DNA of 64,000 nt from Volvox africanus (Eukaryota; Chlorophyta; Chlorophyceae; Chlamydomonadales; Volvocaceae). The translations under genes were made by a program, and so were the position numbers. Position 1 is the stretch's first letter. Every line of letters begins with the position of its first letter. The stretch covers positions 782,001 through 846,000 of the forward strand of contig BSDZ01000010.1 of assembly GCA_030268105.1 (NCBI GenBank), given 5' to 3'. Below, one piece after another: positions 1 through 11,897 of the stretch. The notes beneath the pieces were generated by a model. The model was not told the origin of the DNA. It worked only from the letters and a program-made list of their open reading frames with translations, and did no database searches.

Positions 1-280
1 CCGGATGTCACCTGAAGAACTTCCCGAGCACCCTCCAAGCCTGGCCTCACAACGCACCTCCCATGTTTTGCTCCGGGTACCCCCTAACCCGGCGTATGCA
101 AGTCCAACTTCCCTGAAAACCAGTCCATGATATATCCACCAACTGCGGAATGCTGTTAAGTATTTATGTATGTTTTGTCCGTCCATTCGCCCGTTGTCAT
201 CGTTGTTGTGTGTCCCTTTTGTTTTTCCCTCTCTGGGTATCGATTCATTCATTCGCACTCGTATGATGACGTCAACCGCC

Positions 281-455
281 CTTCCCCCCTCCTCTCGCCC
301 GCCTCTCCTTCCCCCCTCCTCTCGCCCGCCTCTCCTTCCCCCCTCCTCTCGCCCGCCTCTCCTTCCCCCCTCCTCTCGCCTGCCTCTCCTTCTCCCCTCC
401 TCTCGCCCGCCTCTCCTTCCCCCCTCCTCTCGCCCGCCTCTCCTTCCCCCCTCCC
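281..455. repeat. 27-bp CT-rich minisatellite in intron
   Basis: About 6.5 tandem copies of a 27-bp unit built on CTCTCGCCCGCCTCTCCTTC with a run of C, directly upstream of the acceptor of the exon at 510. It reads open in several frames (PPSSRPPLL on the plus strand, GEAGERRGE on the minus strand), but this is repeat periodicity rather than coding. Confidence 0.9.
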
Positions 456-509
456 CACCTCCGCCTCTTCTTCCCCCCCGTCTCCCTTCCCCCTTTTTTC
501 CCCCTTCAG

Positions 510-3415
510 GTTCCGGGCGCCGTCTTTTCGGAGGAGTGGACATTGGAACTTCCAGCAGCAGCCTACATCGGCCCGGGCCGCCCACTGGGGTTCCATTACG
601 ACCGGGAGGGAAACCTCATCATCGCGGATGCGCTCAAGGTGGGCCGCAGCGCCGCCCCGCCTCTCCCTCCCCGCCACTCTTCTTAGCTGAATAGACAGGG
701 CTGAAAATAAACAAAGCACACATAAAACACAGCCGACACAACCGAATCGAGTTATTTTGCGACCAATATACTCGCGGCGGAGGGACATAATCTTAGCAGA
801 CTCCGAAACCAATTGCCAACTTGCCACATTATACCAGGACCATTATACCAGGACCCCGGCGGCCCAGCGACTAGACCTTTCCTCTGCTCCCCTCTCGCCC
901 CGCGTCCCCCCCCCTTTCAGGGCCTCCTGAAGCTGGAAAAGGGCACCCGGCGCCTCGAGCTGCTCACCAGCCGAGTCAGTCCCGACGCCTCCGTAAACCC
1001 CGGCAGCATCATCACCTACGTAAACGCTTTGGACATCGCCGTGGATGGAACCATCTACTTCAGTGCGTCGCAGGTGCTCATTCCAAACCCACTAGGAGGT
1101 GGTAGCGGGCTGGGGCTTCTCAGTGCGGTCCGGTTCGGTCGGGGATGTACAAAGGTCTGCCGTCTCTATTCATATAGTGATGTCTTACCATTGATGTATT
1201 ATCTTCGTGCCGTGCGTTCCTCGTCGGGATTGCATGTTCTGCAGCCACCATAACCACAACCACCCGGTAACGATTAAAGAATTTGTGGGCTATGCCTTTA
1301 TATTTTGAACCACCTGAATCAGGATATACCGGTGGGTCTCTCGCCGGACAAGCCCGCCTTCTACGACACCCTTCGCTCGTACCTCCTGGGATTGTACGGG
1401 GTAGGTCGGGTCACCCTGCCGTACAAGGTTTATACACCAGTAGTGTTTGTTAGGGCGTTGTGTGGACTGACTCGATACGTACAAGGCCCAATGGTTGCGG
1501 TTGCGGTCACATCGGAAGGGGAGGCGATCTCAGGGCAGCGCAAATCTCTAGGCTGATTGATTGGTGTTTACGGGGCAGTGTCACTGCTTGTATCGGTGTA
1601 CGGAGTACGGAATTCGGGGTCGGTGGGCGGAAGTACGGGAAACCATGGGGACTGGGAAGGTGTCCCTCAGCATCATTCGCTTCATTAACGGCGCTAAATA
1701 ATCTCACGGCGCGGCTGCACACCAGACGCCAGAGACGATTGTGTCTTGCTTAACAATGTCATGGCTTGCCGGCAGTGTGTCGTACAACCAAGGCATGAAC
1801 TTGATGTAAACTCATCTTCGCCCAGTGCCCCGTCCTCCCGCTCCCAACGTCTCGCTTGGTAGGCCTCCCTGGCGTCCCCCCTTCACCCCCCCCCCCTGCC
1901 CGACCAGACCCCACAAACCCCGAATCTGAATCTGCAGGGATCCATCAGCGGTCGATTGTTGAAGTACGACCCGGCCACCCGCCGTACTGAAGAGCTGGTT
2001 TCGGGGCTTTGGTTTCCTAATGGTGTGACCCTGTCTGCGGACGAGTCCTTTGTGGCGGTGGCTGAGAGCAGCCGCCTGAGGGTCACCAGGTGAGGGTGTG
2101 TGTGTGGTGTCACCGGGGGTGTTTTAGCTCCCTCTCTGGGAGTGAAGGAGCCCGAGAGTGCATTCGGGATGCGGCGGGAAGTTGGGAGAGGAGCGAAAGT
2201 AGTGGTCGTGTGTGTATGTGTGGGACTGTGAGTGTGCTGGTAGGGTGGTGTACGGGTCGCACGAGGCGATGTCCGAGTTTACGTCGGGATTCGTGTGTAT
2301 GTGTATGAGTATGAGTATGTGCATATGTGCATATGTATGTGTGTGTTTATGTGTCTGTATGTGTGCCTGCATATGTATATGTGTATACACTACCACGTTC
2401 AACTGCACTTACTGCTACCCGCCTGCTCCCCACTTCAAGAGTCAGATTATTCACTACCTCCATGTACGGATTCGTTCTCTGGACAGGTACTGGCTGAAGG
2501 GCCCCCGTGCGGGTACCACCGACGTGTTGATCGATCGGCTGCCGGGCTTCCCCGATGGCGTCTCTCTCGCGTCCGACGGCAACATCTGGGTGGCGGTCGT
2601 GGTCCCGGTCAAGATCCTGCCCAAGCTGCTAGTATTTAAGCCACTGAGGGTACGACATGTTTCGTACACGCACGGATCATAGGGTTTCATGCTGGACAAC
2701 GGGCTCCCGGGGTTTTGCGGCTCATTTGCGGCGAAGGGGTCGGTCGCTGTCTGTCGGAGAAGTTGGAAGACCCCGTTGGGAGGCCATCAGTGCGGCTGGG
2801 GGCCTTGCCGCGGGCCATATCGCACAAGTGCCAAGGCTTGCAATGGCCAGCCTCTCCATCCCTGGCCCCATTATACGCCATGCTACAACCATCCGGCATC
2901 ACACTTGATCCCCTCGCCCTCGCCCTCGCCCTGGCCCTCGCCCTCGCCCTCGCCCTGGCCCTGGCCCTGGCCCTGGCCCTGGCCCCTGCGACGTAAAGAT
3001 CCTTTTGGCGTATCTGCCGCATTGGCTCCGGCCCTCCGTCCCGCGGTGAGTAATAACTGGGCGGCCGGGAAGGGGAAGAAAAGCACCAGACTCCGGGTGC
3101 AGCTTACGACGTAGCAGCCGCAGCTTGTGCCCGCTTATTCGCAACCAGCATCGTACCCTAATTACTGTGTGATCCCCTTCGCCTTCGTATCCTGACGTAC
3201 CCTTGTATCGCCTTGTTGCGGCAAACAGCTGGGGCGCTGTCCTGAAGATCAGTCCAGACGGCAAACCGCTGCAATTTTTGATGGACCCGGACGGCAGTAA
3301 GATTGCTGACATATCCGCGATCACCGAGCACAACGGGAAACTGTACTTCGGCAACGTGAAGCTGGACTACGTATCGTACTTTGACCTGCGGGACGCGCCA
3401 CCCCTGGAGCAATAG
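510..3415 (+). CDS. Strictosidine synthase-like / APMAP-type beta-propeller protein, 5' end missing
   Basis: Partial gene. Exons visible at 510-638, 921-1073, 1323-1400, 1938-2089, 2487-2649, 2999-3045 and 3229-3415; the phases agree and give 302 residues to a TAG stop. Recognisable family blocks are GRPLGFHYDREGNLIIADA, YVNALDIAVDGTIYF, GRLLKYDPATRRTEELVSGL, WFPNGVTLSADESFVAVAES, RYWLKGPRAGT, LPGFPDGVSLASDGNIWVAV and the C-terminal HNGKLYFGN. This is the six-bladed propeller of plant SSL proteins and animal APMAP. Most SSL proteins are not alkaloid synthases, so enzymatic activity is not implied; some relatives are membrane-anchored hydrolases. The 47-bp exon 2999-3045 is the least certain: it was chosen because it restores phase and supplies the expected YLPHWLRP block. 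First exon(s), including any signal anchor, lie upstream of the window or in its first 170 bases. The introns hold several minisatellites. Confidence 0.82.
2210..2395. repeat. Imperfect TG/TA microsatellite in intron
   Basis: Alternating purine-pyrimidine tract of TGTGTG, TATGTG and CATATG units within the 397-bp intron 2090-2486 of the SSL-like gene. Confidence 0.8.
2909..2987. repeat. CCCTCG/CCCTGG hexamer repeat in intron
   Basis: About 13 copies of CCCTCG grading into CCCTGG, just upstream of the proposed acceptor at 2998. The pyrimidine-rich strand may serve as the polypyrimidine tract. It reads as LALALA or RARARA in frames that carry no other signal. Confidence 0.85.
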
Positions 3416-3496
3416 GAGTGGCAATGGCGGCTAATGCTGGATGGCAGAGGGGTAGACGTTAACATGGTTGGCTTACAAGATGGAAGCCGGAGGTCG

Positions 3497-3501
3497 TGTA
3501 A
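3497..3501 (+). terminator. TGTAA polyadenylation signal
   Basis: TGTAA is the usual polyadenylation signal in Chlamydomonas and Volvox. This copy lies about 80 nt after the stop of the SSL-like gene. Confidence 0.6.
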
Positions 3502-5329
3502 GCTTTTCGCGTGATGTGGTGTTCCTTGCGTACTATGAAGTCATGTTTGCCGAAGTCGCGGTTGCGAGGGTTCGATCGCGGTGCTTTGTGCGTTGTGCAG
3601 TACTTCTCGGAAGACGAAAACAGAGCTACGCGCAAGGGAGTGAAGCTCCTCCTTTCCCGTCCAGGAAAGGTTTCTGCTGAGTGGCAATACAAAGCAAATC
3701 CATAATCAGGGTCGAGGAGAACGTCTTGGGAAACAGCTGTTTAGGCAATCTGACTTACTCTGTACCCCACACCGGCCGCGCTCGCGTTTCTTTGCGCGGA
3801 TCTCGACACGTCACCCTCTGGCCCAGGGCCCAGCTCTTAATGTCTCGCTGGTCAGCACCTCTTCATGTCATCTATGTTCATATCACAATCGGGGAAGTCT
3901 CCATCTCGTAGGTTGCTAGCCTTAGGAAGCCAGAGGGGTTAGGCGGGCAGAGAAACTGAGTAAAACACGTTGTACAACTCGTTGCACACGCACCTACTCG
4001 TGGCCAACAGGTAAATTGTGAGAGGAGACCCACGTCATGACATCAGAGCCTCATCCGCCGTTGATCGCCGTTAAATGGGAAAACAACAGTATGTTGCTAT
4101 TGCGGTCACTTAGCCGAAGGGGCTTCACATTCATAGCGTCTCCGCTGCTCGCCCATGTTAGTCGTTTCTGATACCCTGTACCTCATTGCATGCCGTACTC
4201 TTAACGCTCGAAGGACAAGGGTTTCCTCACATGGAGGCCCCCATTCACGTTATTGCAATCGGAGGCACTTTATGGTAATGGATTAAACAGATGGTTCGGA
4301 AAGGACGCGTGTTGAATGATTGATATTTGTTCGAAGGAAAAAGGCGGAAGGTTGCTGGAAGTCCGTTACTCCGTTCCGTGGGCAGGCAGCAATCAACGCT
4401 GGTGCTACGATACTTCGTACGGTGAGCACCTCCCCACTCTCAGAGACTGGGAGGTGGTTATGGAAAGGAGTCGGGGCAGATGGCCAACCGGAAGGACTTT
4501 GTTTAGAGTCGTTCGTGTTGTGGACGGCATGAGGATGTTGCGAACACCTATGGAGTCATATCTTTTGTCCGCAACGTGCGTGCTGACGCAGCCGAAATTG
4601 TTGTGGACAATGATTACGCGCACTAGCCAGTACAATGTGTTGGTGTAATACTCAATATTCGGGCTGCATCTTACCGAATCGTGTCCAAGTTAAGGCCGAA
4701 TTCAGGGCTCTCATGCATGTACATGCTACCTGGAATCTGTCCAGACCAGCGGTATGACCTTGTCTCTCACCAAGGTGTTTGCTTGTGTATGTGACGGGAA
4801 CAGGGATCACCCGTTCAAGCTTCCTGCAAGTCTCACTTCTGAGTGAGCCTTTAAATCAATCCTCGCCACCGCTGCGCCACTGGTGCCAGTGATGTGATGG
4901 TCTCAGGAGGTTGTTGTACATCATCGCAAGTGCACGAAAATTTAATCTAAAGGATTCTCTGTCGTTTAGCACACACGCAGACCTCCCAAACCGACGTTCT
5001 TTAGGCCCCGCATGGCCGCAACTCTTGGATTCCCCACAAATCATTGTTGCTTGTATGCACATATAACTGCACACGTGAATTGAAGAACCGAATTACGGAG
5101 AGAAATCGTCAAAGAGGCTGTACCCTATAGCAGTTATACTTGTTGTACAAGTAGTGTCTTTTCAAAACCCTAAGTAGTGTCTTTTCAACTTCTGTCGATA
5201 TTCTTGTCCCCTATCTTCAGCTGCGTATATTCCGGGATATCTGGGTGGAGGTAGGCGTAAGGGTTAATCAGTGAACAAAAGGAATCAATTCTTTCTGGAA
5301 AGGGCATAGAATCCATAGATATATAATTT
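3502..5329. other. Intergenic region, no gene recognised
   Basis: Lower-GC sequence between two convergent genes. The longest ORF here (4316-4648, 110 codons) has no recognisable motif or splice context. A 17-bp direct repeat AAGTAGTGTCTTTTCAA occurs twice near 5150-5190. Confidence 0.6.
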
Positions 5330-5334
5330 TTACA
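5330..5334 (-). terminator. TGTAA polyadenylation signal for beta-tubulin
   Basis: TGTAA on the minus strand (TTACA on plus), about 410 nt after the beta-tubulin stop codon. A 3' UTR of that length is ordinary for volvocine genes. Confidence 0.45.
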
Positions 5335-5742
5335 AAGTTCTGATCAAGACCACGAGAACAGCAGTGCCCTGCCTTTCCCCCGGGACTAGCCTCGCTAAGC
5401 ATCAGCACACTTTACGTTCAGAGATTAATCTCCTTCCGCCTGAACACACTGAACGACCTAGTTATGCCGCCCGACGCAGTCAGGACATCAAATGCACTCG
5501 AACAAATCAGACCAGGAATACCAACACCGGAGCCATGGGCCAGTGGGACCAACAATTAAGGCACATTGCGATGAACGATGGCGGATATGATAACAAAGGT
5601 GCGCACCAAGTTCAGAGTTAGAGCTCCCGATGCGCTCCCGACAACACGCAAGAGTAAATGGCTGAGTCATTAACGGCAATAAGACCAATGATTGATAAGC
5701 CGTGGCGTAGCAACCTGGCTGGTCCTCTTTGTCCTGCGGTGT

Positions 5743-7529
<1,787 letters not shown>

Positions 7530-9490
7530 GGTGACTGGGAAACTTAAGTTAAGCTCGGGAGATCACGAGGCACCCTTTGGGAGCCTAGATAGCTTCAGGT
7601 ATAGTCTTTCGCAGATTACTAGAGAATTTGTTGTTGTCGTCGTATGGTGTTATGCAAGAGGCATCACTTCTTGCTTTAAGTAGTCGAGCAGCCGACTGTT
7701 CGAAGCAGCCTCGTACACAAGGCCCCGTTTCTGTCACTGAATTTTTTGCATGACGCGGGAACTTAAGATGATTCATATTAAATTGAGCTATTGTTTCGGA
7801 TTGTATGCTCTGGTTTCTCTCTCTGGATTTTCATTTTTCGTATTCGTCCCTGCAGCCGCGTAAGCCTACTTGGGATGATCAGAGCCAGGGGACCCTGACC
7901 GTATTCCTATTGATTAAAGGTATCGTTGGTGATAGATATCGGGGACTGCTCTGTGCATCGTTTGCCCTCTACAAGGCCAGAATATATCTGCGACCAGAAC
8001 ACAGTATTGTCACGGATGTTCAGAAGCTATAGAATATGATTAACGTCCGTGGACATCTTAACGCTCATTAATTAGGAACGGGTGCTTCGGCGGGAGTATT
8101 TTTTCTCTTGTGGCTGTCTCTGCCTATTTGAAGGAAATTCTCTGTGTCCCAACACAGATCTTTATAAAATTGTTTCAGCGCTATTCACTTCTTTCCATGG
8201 ACAGTCACCACTGACAGCTGGCTTGATGAGGTACCGCATGTAACGGCAATACAAGTGCGCGACGTTTAACTCCCGAAAACCGTGGCACACTCATCATCAC
8301 AAGACTCAACCACGCAAACAATCTCCGTAACGTGCTTAATGCATCAAACGTTCCTGATAACGCGATATTGCCTTCATGTGGATGAATCGTTACAGCTTCT
8401 TGACTAACTTCTGTCAAGATGGAACGCCGAGCTGCCCTCTGAACACCCCTCTTACTATTTCATATCGCCCTTCAGCCTTTTCCCGGTAAGGCGTTTCATA
8501 ACCACGTCAAGTCCCGCAGTCTGCAATCCCGCAGCATTCCTCTCACCTCGTAACTAAGCTCTACTCAACAGCTGAGACAACAATACTAACGCTCCGCCAC
8601 TCGCGCACTTGCTAGCTGCACCCACCTCTTTACGGTCACGGTCATCCTTACGTCTCGCCCAGAAGAATTGTCCACACCCACTTGAGGACTACGAATGCAA
8701 TGACGTTGACATGCTGCGGATACTCACATGCCTAGCACCCACCAATAGCCCAAGCACAGGCGGGCCACCGCACCAAGGCCTCTGCGCGCGCGCGAACGCA
8801 CACACACACACATATATATGTGTGTGTATGTGTGTATAAATACATACATGTACTCGGCACGTTGGCTGGGTTCAGCTACTGGGAAGTTGCTTAACGTTGC
8901 AGCCCTAGCAACCTCCACATCCTTTGCCCCCGGACTGAATGATTTCTCGAGTGATGCGATCCACGTACCTGGGGGCGAGGATGGAAGAAAGGCATGGAAG
9001 GAAGGGCACATGGTGCCCTTACGACTATGGTGCGCGTGTCCATGTCTCAATATCGTTGGAGAGTTAGTGGCCAGGAGAGACAGCAGGGAACGCACTGCCC
9101 GAGCGGCTCGAAATCCAACATTACCAGACTGCACAGCTTTGCATGGCGGCAAGCTGGCAAGCCGATTTAGGAGACTTGGCGCCAAGAAATGCGCGGAAAT
9201 GACTGCTCTCTCTGCTCTCTCTACGGAGAAGCGCGGAAATGTCTGCTCTACGGCAGCATCCGCAACAGCGCCAGCCGGCGCAGCGTCTCCCTTCTAGACG
9301 CACGGCGTCAAAAAGGACAATGCACTGTGCAGGAACCCCGAACCTCAGGACGGCAGTGTGTGCAAACGTCCGAGCACATCACGAGAAAACATGTCACCAA
9401 CTGGGGGATTTACTTCTGTATATCGATCAATATTCGCACAGCCATGACAGTATCGCAGCAGATTCTATTATCAGATTCCACTAACAAACT
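7530..9490. other. Upstream/intergenic region without recognised gene
   Basis: Tubulin 5' flank followed by sequence without a convincing gene. The minus-strand ORF at 8724-9185 includes a CA/TG tract and shows no family motif. A short direct repeat of GCGCGGAAATG plus CTGCTCT occurs at about 9190-9250. Confidence 0.55.
8796..8850. repeat. Self-complementary CA-TA-TG microsatellite
   Basis: A GCGCGC tract, then ACACACAC, ATATATAT and TGTGTGTG in succession. The CA arm is complementary to the TG arm, so the single strand can fold into a hairpin centred on the TA run. Confidence 0.8.
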
Positions 9491-9493
9491 CGC

Positions 9494-9498
9494 TTACA
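9494..9498 (-). terminator. TGTAA polyadenylation signal for Clot-like gene
   Basis: TTACA on the plus strand, 127 nt downstream of the stop codon of the minus-strand thioredoxin-like gene. Confidence 0.55.
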
Positions 9499-9624
9499 AC
9501 TGTAGAACTACGGCATATTTTTGGATGTTCCACCTCCCTCGTGCTGCTGCTGCTGCTGCTGCATACCCGCACGCGCCTACTCGCCTACTACTAGTTTACT
9601 CTGCCCTTCACCTCCCCACCCGCC

Positions 9625-11357
9625 TTACCGCTGCCCTGACGCGGTTTGCTGCACAAACTTAGCAATTATAAGCCTTAGGCTCTCCTCCGTTTCGTCGCTG
9701 TTGAGCGGATTAGCCACCGAAGAGCCGCAACCCTTTTCCGACCAGTACCACAGCGTGGGGACGAAGCGGACTGGACAGTCTGAATCCACCCTGGCATGGA
9801 GTCCGGGCAGGGGAACCTGAGTTTTTGTTTTGCAACCTTCAGGAAAAAAGGCCGATGTTCCGCCCCCATCCCCACCGGAGTCGACCCCCAGGAGGAGGAG
9901 GAGGCGCCGCAACCTATTGTAAACGCATTACTGCAGGGTTAGGCCTCACCCTACCCCATCGCTTCTTGATCACCGTGGGCGATATGTGCTTGCTTGCATA
10001 GAAACACATCAGCCCCCAGCAACGCGCAACCAATACTCACCAAGGCGGCGTCCCCACCGCACGCCGAGTTGCGCCGGTTCCTATCCCACTGCTTTCCTAG
10101 CCCACCTACCGCATGGGGTGTTGGCGATTGGCCCAATCCTCACGCTTGCCAACTGACACCTCCAGCAACGATCCACCCGCCCCAAGCACAACCTCCCTGC
10201 ATTGCGGTGTAGGGATTCCGATGTAGCAGCTTGATGAGCGAGCGAGCCCCTTAAAGCGCCGGCCGTACACAACACCCGGGCATGGATAGGAAGGTACGGC
10301 ACATTTTGCTGACCCCTGCTATCTTGAGGCCAGAGAGTTTACGCAAACATGGAATATTGCGCATGGGGTTAAGGTTATGTCCAAACACGCACAGCACCAT
10401 GCAGAAAGATGTCGCTGGGAATCGAATGACACGACGGAACCTCTGCTGTGTGAGCCCTCCACACCGCCTCCATCAGACCTCTGTCGGTAACCTGCTCGCC
10501 ACCTCACCTTATGATGGGCATCGCCGCCGCGCAGTCTCCGCACCACGGCCGTCCATGGTTGTCTACTCCGCTTGTGAATGCCACCTGCAGCAGCAGCAAG
10601 ACTCGCGGCAGCACGTCATCGGGCCGAAGGATAGTTGCGCGCGTGAACGCCGCCTCCGCACTCAAGCGGATCACACCCGTGAGTCCCATCCGGCCCGCAC
10701 GGATGGGCGAGTTAGAGCTGAGGGGGATTTGCCGGCAAAGGATGGCATGAGGGTGCAAAAACTAGAGTAGCAGCGCAACGCTGGATGGATGGCCGTCATA
10801 ACTTCGATGCGTTCATGGCGCACGATTTCCGGTTCCCGCCTGGTCTGTATGTACGGGGCCTGCACCAAACGCCGTACGTTTGGGTGTTAGGCTGCTCTAC
10901 ATGGTCGCAACCAAGCCATGCACTCCGTGGCATGCTTCGTATATCTGATATGTGATACGAGAACCGTTTGCGCAGCCATATCTTCGGGGATTACCGTACC
11001 CGTACCAACTTACAAAATGTGGCTCCGTATGGTCCAACAGATCAGGAATGACCTGCTTGTACTCGCTGAAGTGCACTACGCGGTGCAGCTTCCGCCTGGG
11101 AGGGTAGATGGGTGCCAAAGGAAAGGGGGGCCGCAGGTTTGGGACCTGCGATACGGGTTGGGTCCGTGCTCTACATCGTCACATAGTGCGGGGCTGGAAA
11201 CGACTTTGGCGGCGGGTATCGTCCTGAGCTTATGGGTCAAGAACAGGCCCCCTCAGTGGCCACTATATTCACGGAACCTGGATGTTACAGGGCCCCTGAT
11301 GTACCTGGTAGAATCGACTAGGGCTGATCGAAAAGCCACTGGTCCGACGCGTACCAT
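9625..11357 (-). CDS. TXNDC17: Thioredoxin-like Clot / TXNDC17 family protein
   Basis: Exons in transcript order: 11357-11305 (tentative, holds the ATG), 11095-11014, 10584-10508, 10196-10110 and 9790-9625; the phases fit throughout and give about 154 residues. The family signature is plain: FTSGVDNHGRPWCGDC carries the redox pair, GGSLLEVSVGKREDW follows, then RQHPMRVDSDC and the cis-Pro motif VRFVPTLWYW. Clot/TRP14 proteins are cytosolic disulphide reductases acting on small disulphides and selected protein targets. The active site reads WCGDC rather than the usual WCPDC of the family. The body of the gene (last four exons) is secure. The first exon was chosen only because an ATG exon of 53 bp ends in the required phase. 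It is transcribed divergently from the FAHD1-like gene. Confidence 0.85.
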
Positions 11358-11458
11358 ACTGTGTCTTCTCCTTTTACGGAGGTTTGCGGATATCCCCCTG
11401 GGATGGCCCCTAGGGTCGACCGCCACGGGTTACAGAGTTTTGCCTACCAAAGCCCGAA

Positions 11459-11665
11459 TTACCTGCCAAATATAAGCAATGAGCGCGACCCTGCGATACG
11501 CCTAGCTTGGAAAACCTGAGTGCCAACAAGGGCCAGAGTGCTGACGATGAGAACACCGCTCACTATTGCCGCCCACGAGTATGACTTTGAATGATTCTGA
11601 TGATGGTGCTTTCCATGAGATTGCGCCATGGGATTCGTGTGCGCAAGCAGATCACTAAGTACCAA
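11459..11665 (-). CDS. Possible small membrane-protein exon, unrecognised
   Basis: A 68-codon minus-strand ORF between the divergent Clot and FAHD1 genes. It holds a His-rich stretch (HGKHHHQNH) followed by a hydrophobic segment SWAAIVSGVLIVSTLALVGT, long enough to cross a membrane, and ends in a basic tail. No family recognised, and no strong splice sites flank it. It may be a chance ORF or an exon of something not resolved here. Confidence 0.2.
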   Translation of the reverse strand: MVLSDLLAHTNPMAQSHGKHHHQNHSKSYSWAAIVSGVLIVSTLALVGTQVFQARRIAGSRSLLIFGR

Positions 11666-11897
11666 ACCTCTCTGCGAGGATATAACGTGTTCGCAGTGGG
11701 TAACGCTATCGCTGTATTTTACCCGTAAACTTCATCACACATAATTTCGAAAAATACAATCGCATTTAGGTTGCAACAAATTGATCTACACGCTTTCGCA
11801 TCAGTAGAGCGCGGCGAGGTTTGCGGCTACAACAGCTTACAAATATTTGCATTGCCTACTGATTCCTATCCTATCTGTGGCACCTGCTTTGGTTGCC

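Noticed and set aside
249..827. 192-codon minus-strand ORF with GEAGERRGE repeats
   Set aside because: Created by the 27-bp minisatellite in an intron of the SSL-like gene; it also overlaps a well-supported exon on the other strand.
2683..3114. Plus and minus ORFs across the CCCTCG repeat
   Set aside because: Repeat-driven open frames; the family alignment is met by the short exon 2999-3045 instead.
3203..3230. Continuation of the last SSL-like exon upstream to 3203
   Set aside because: No acceptor AG occurs before an in-frame TGA at 3170; CAG at 3226-3228 gives correct phase with a preceding branch-point-like CTGAC.
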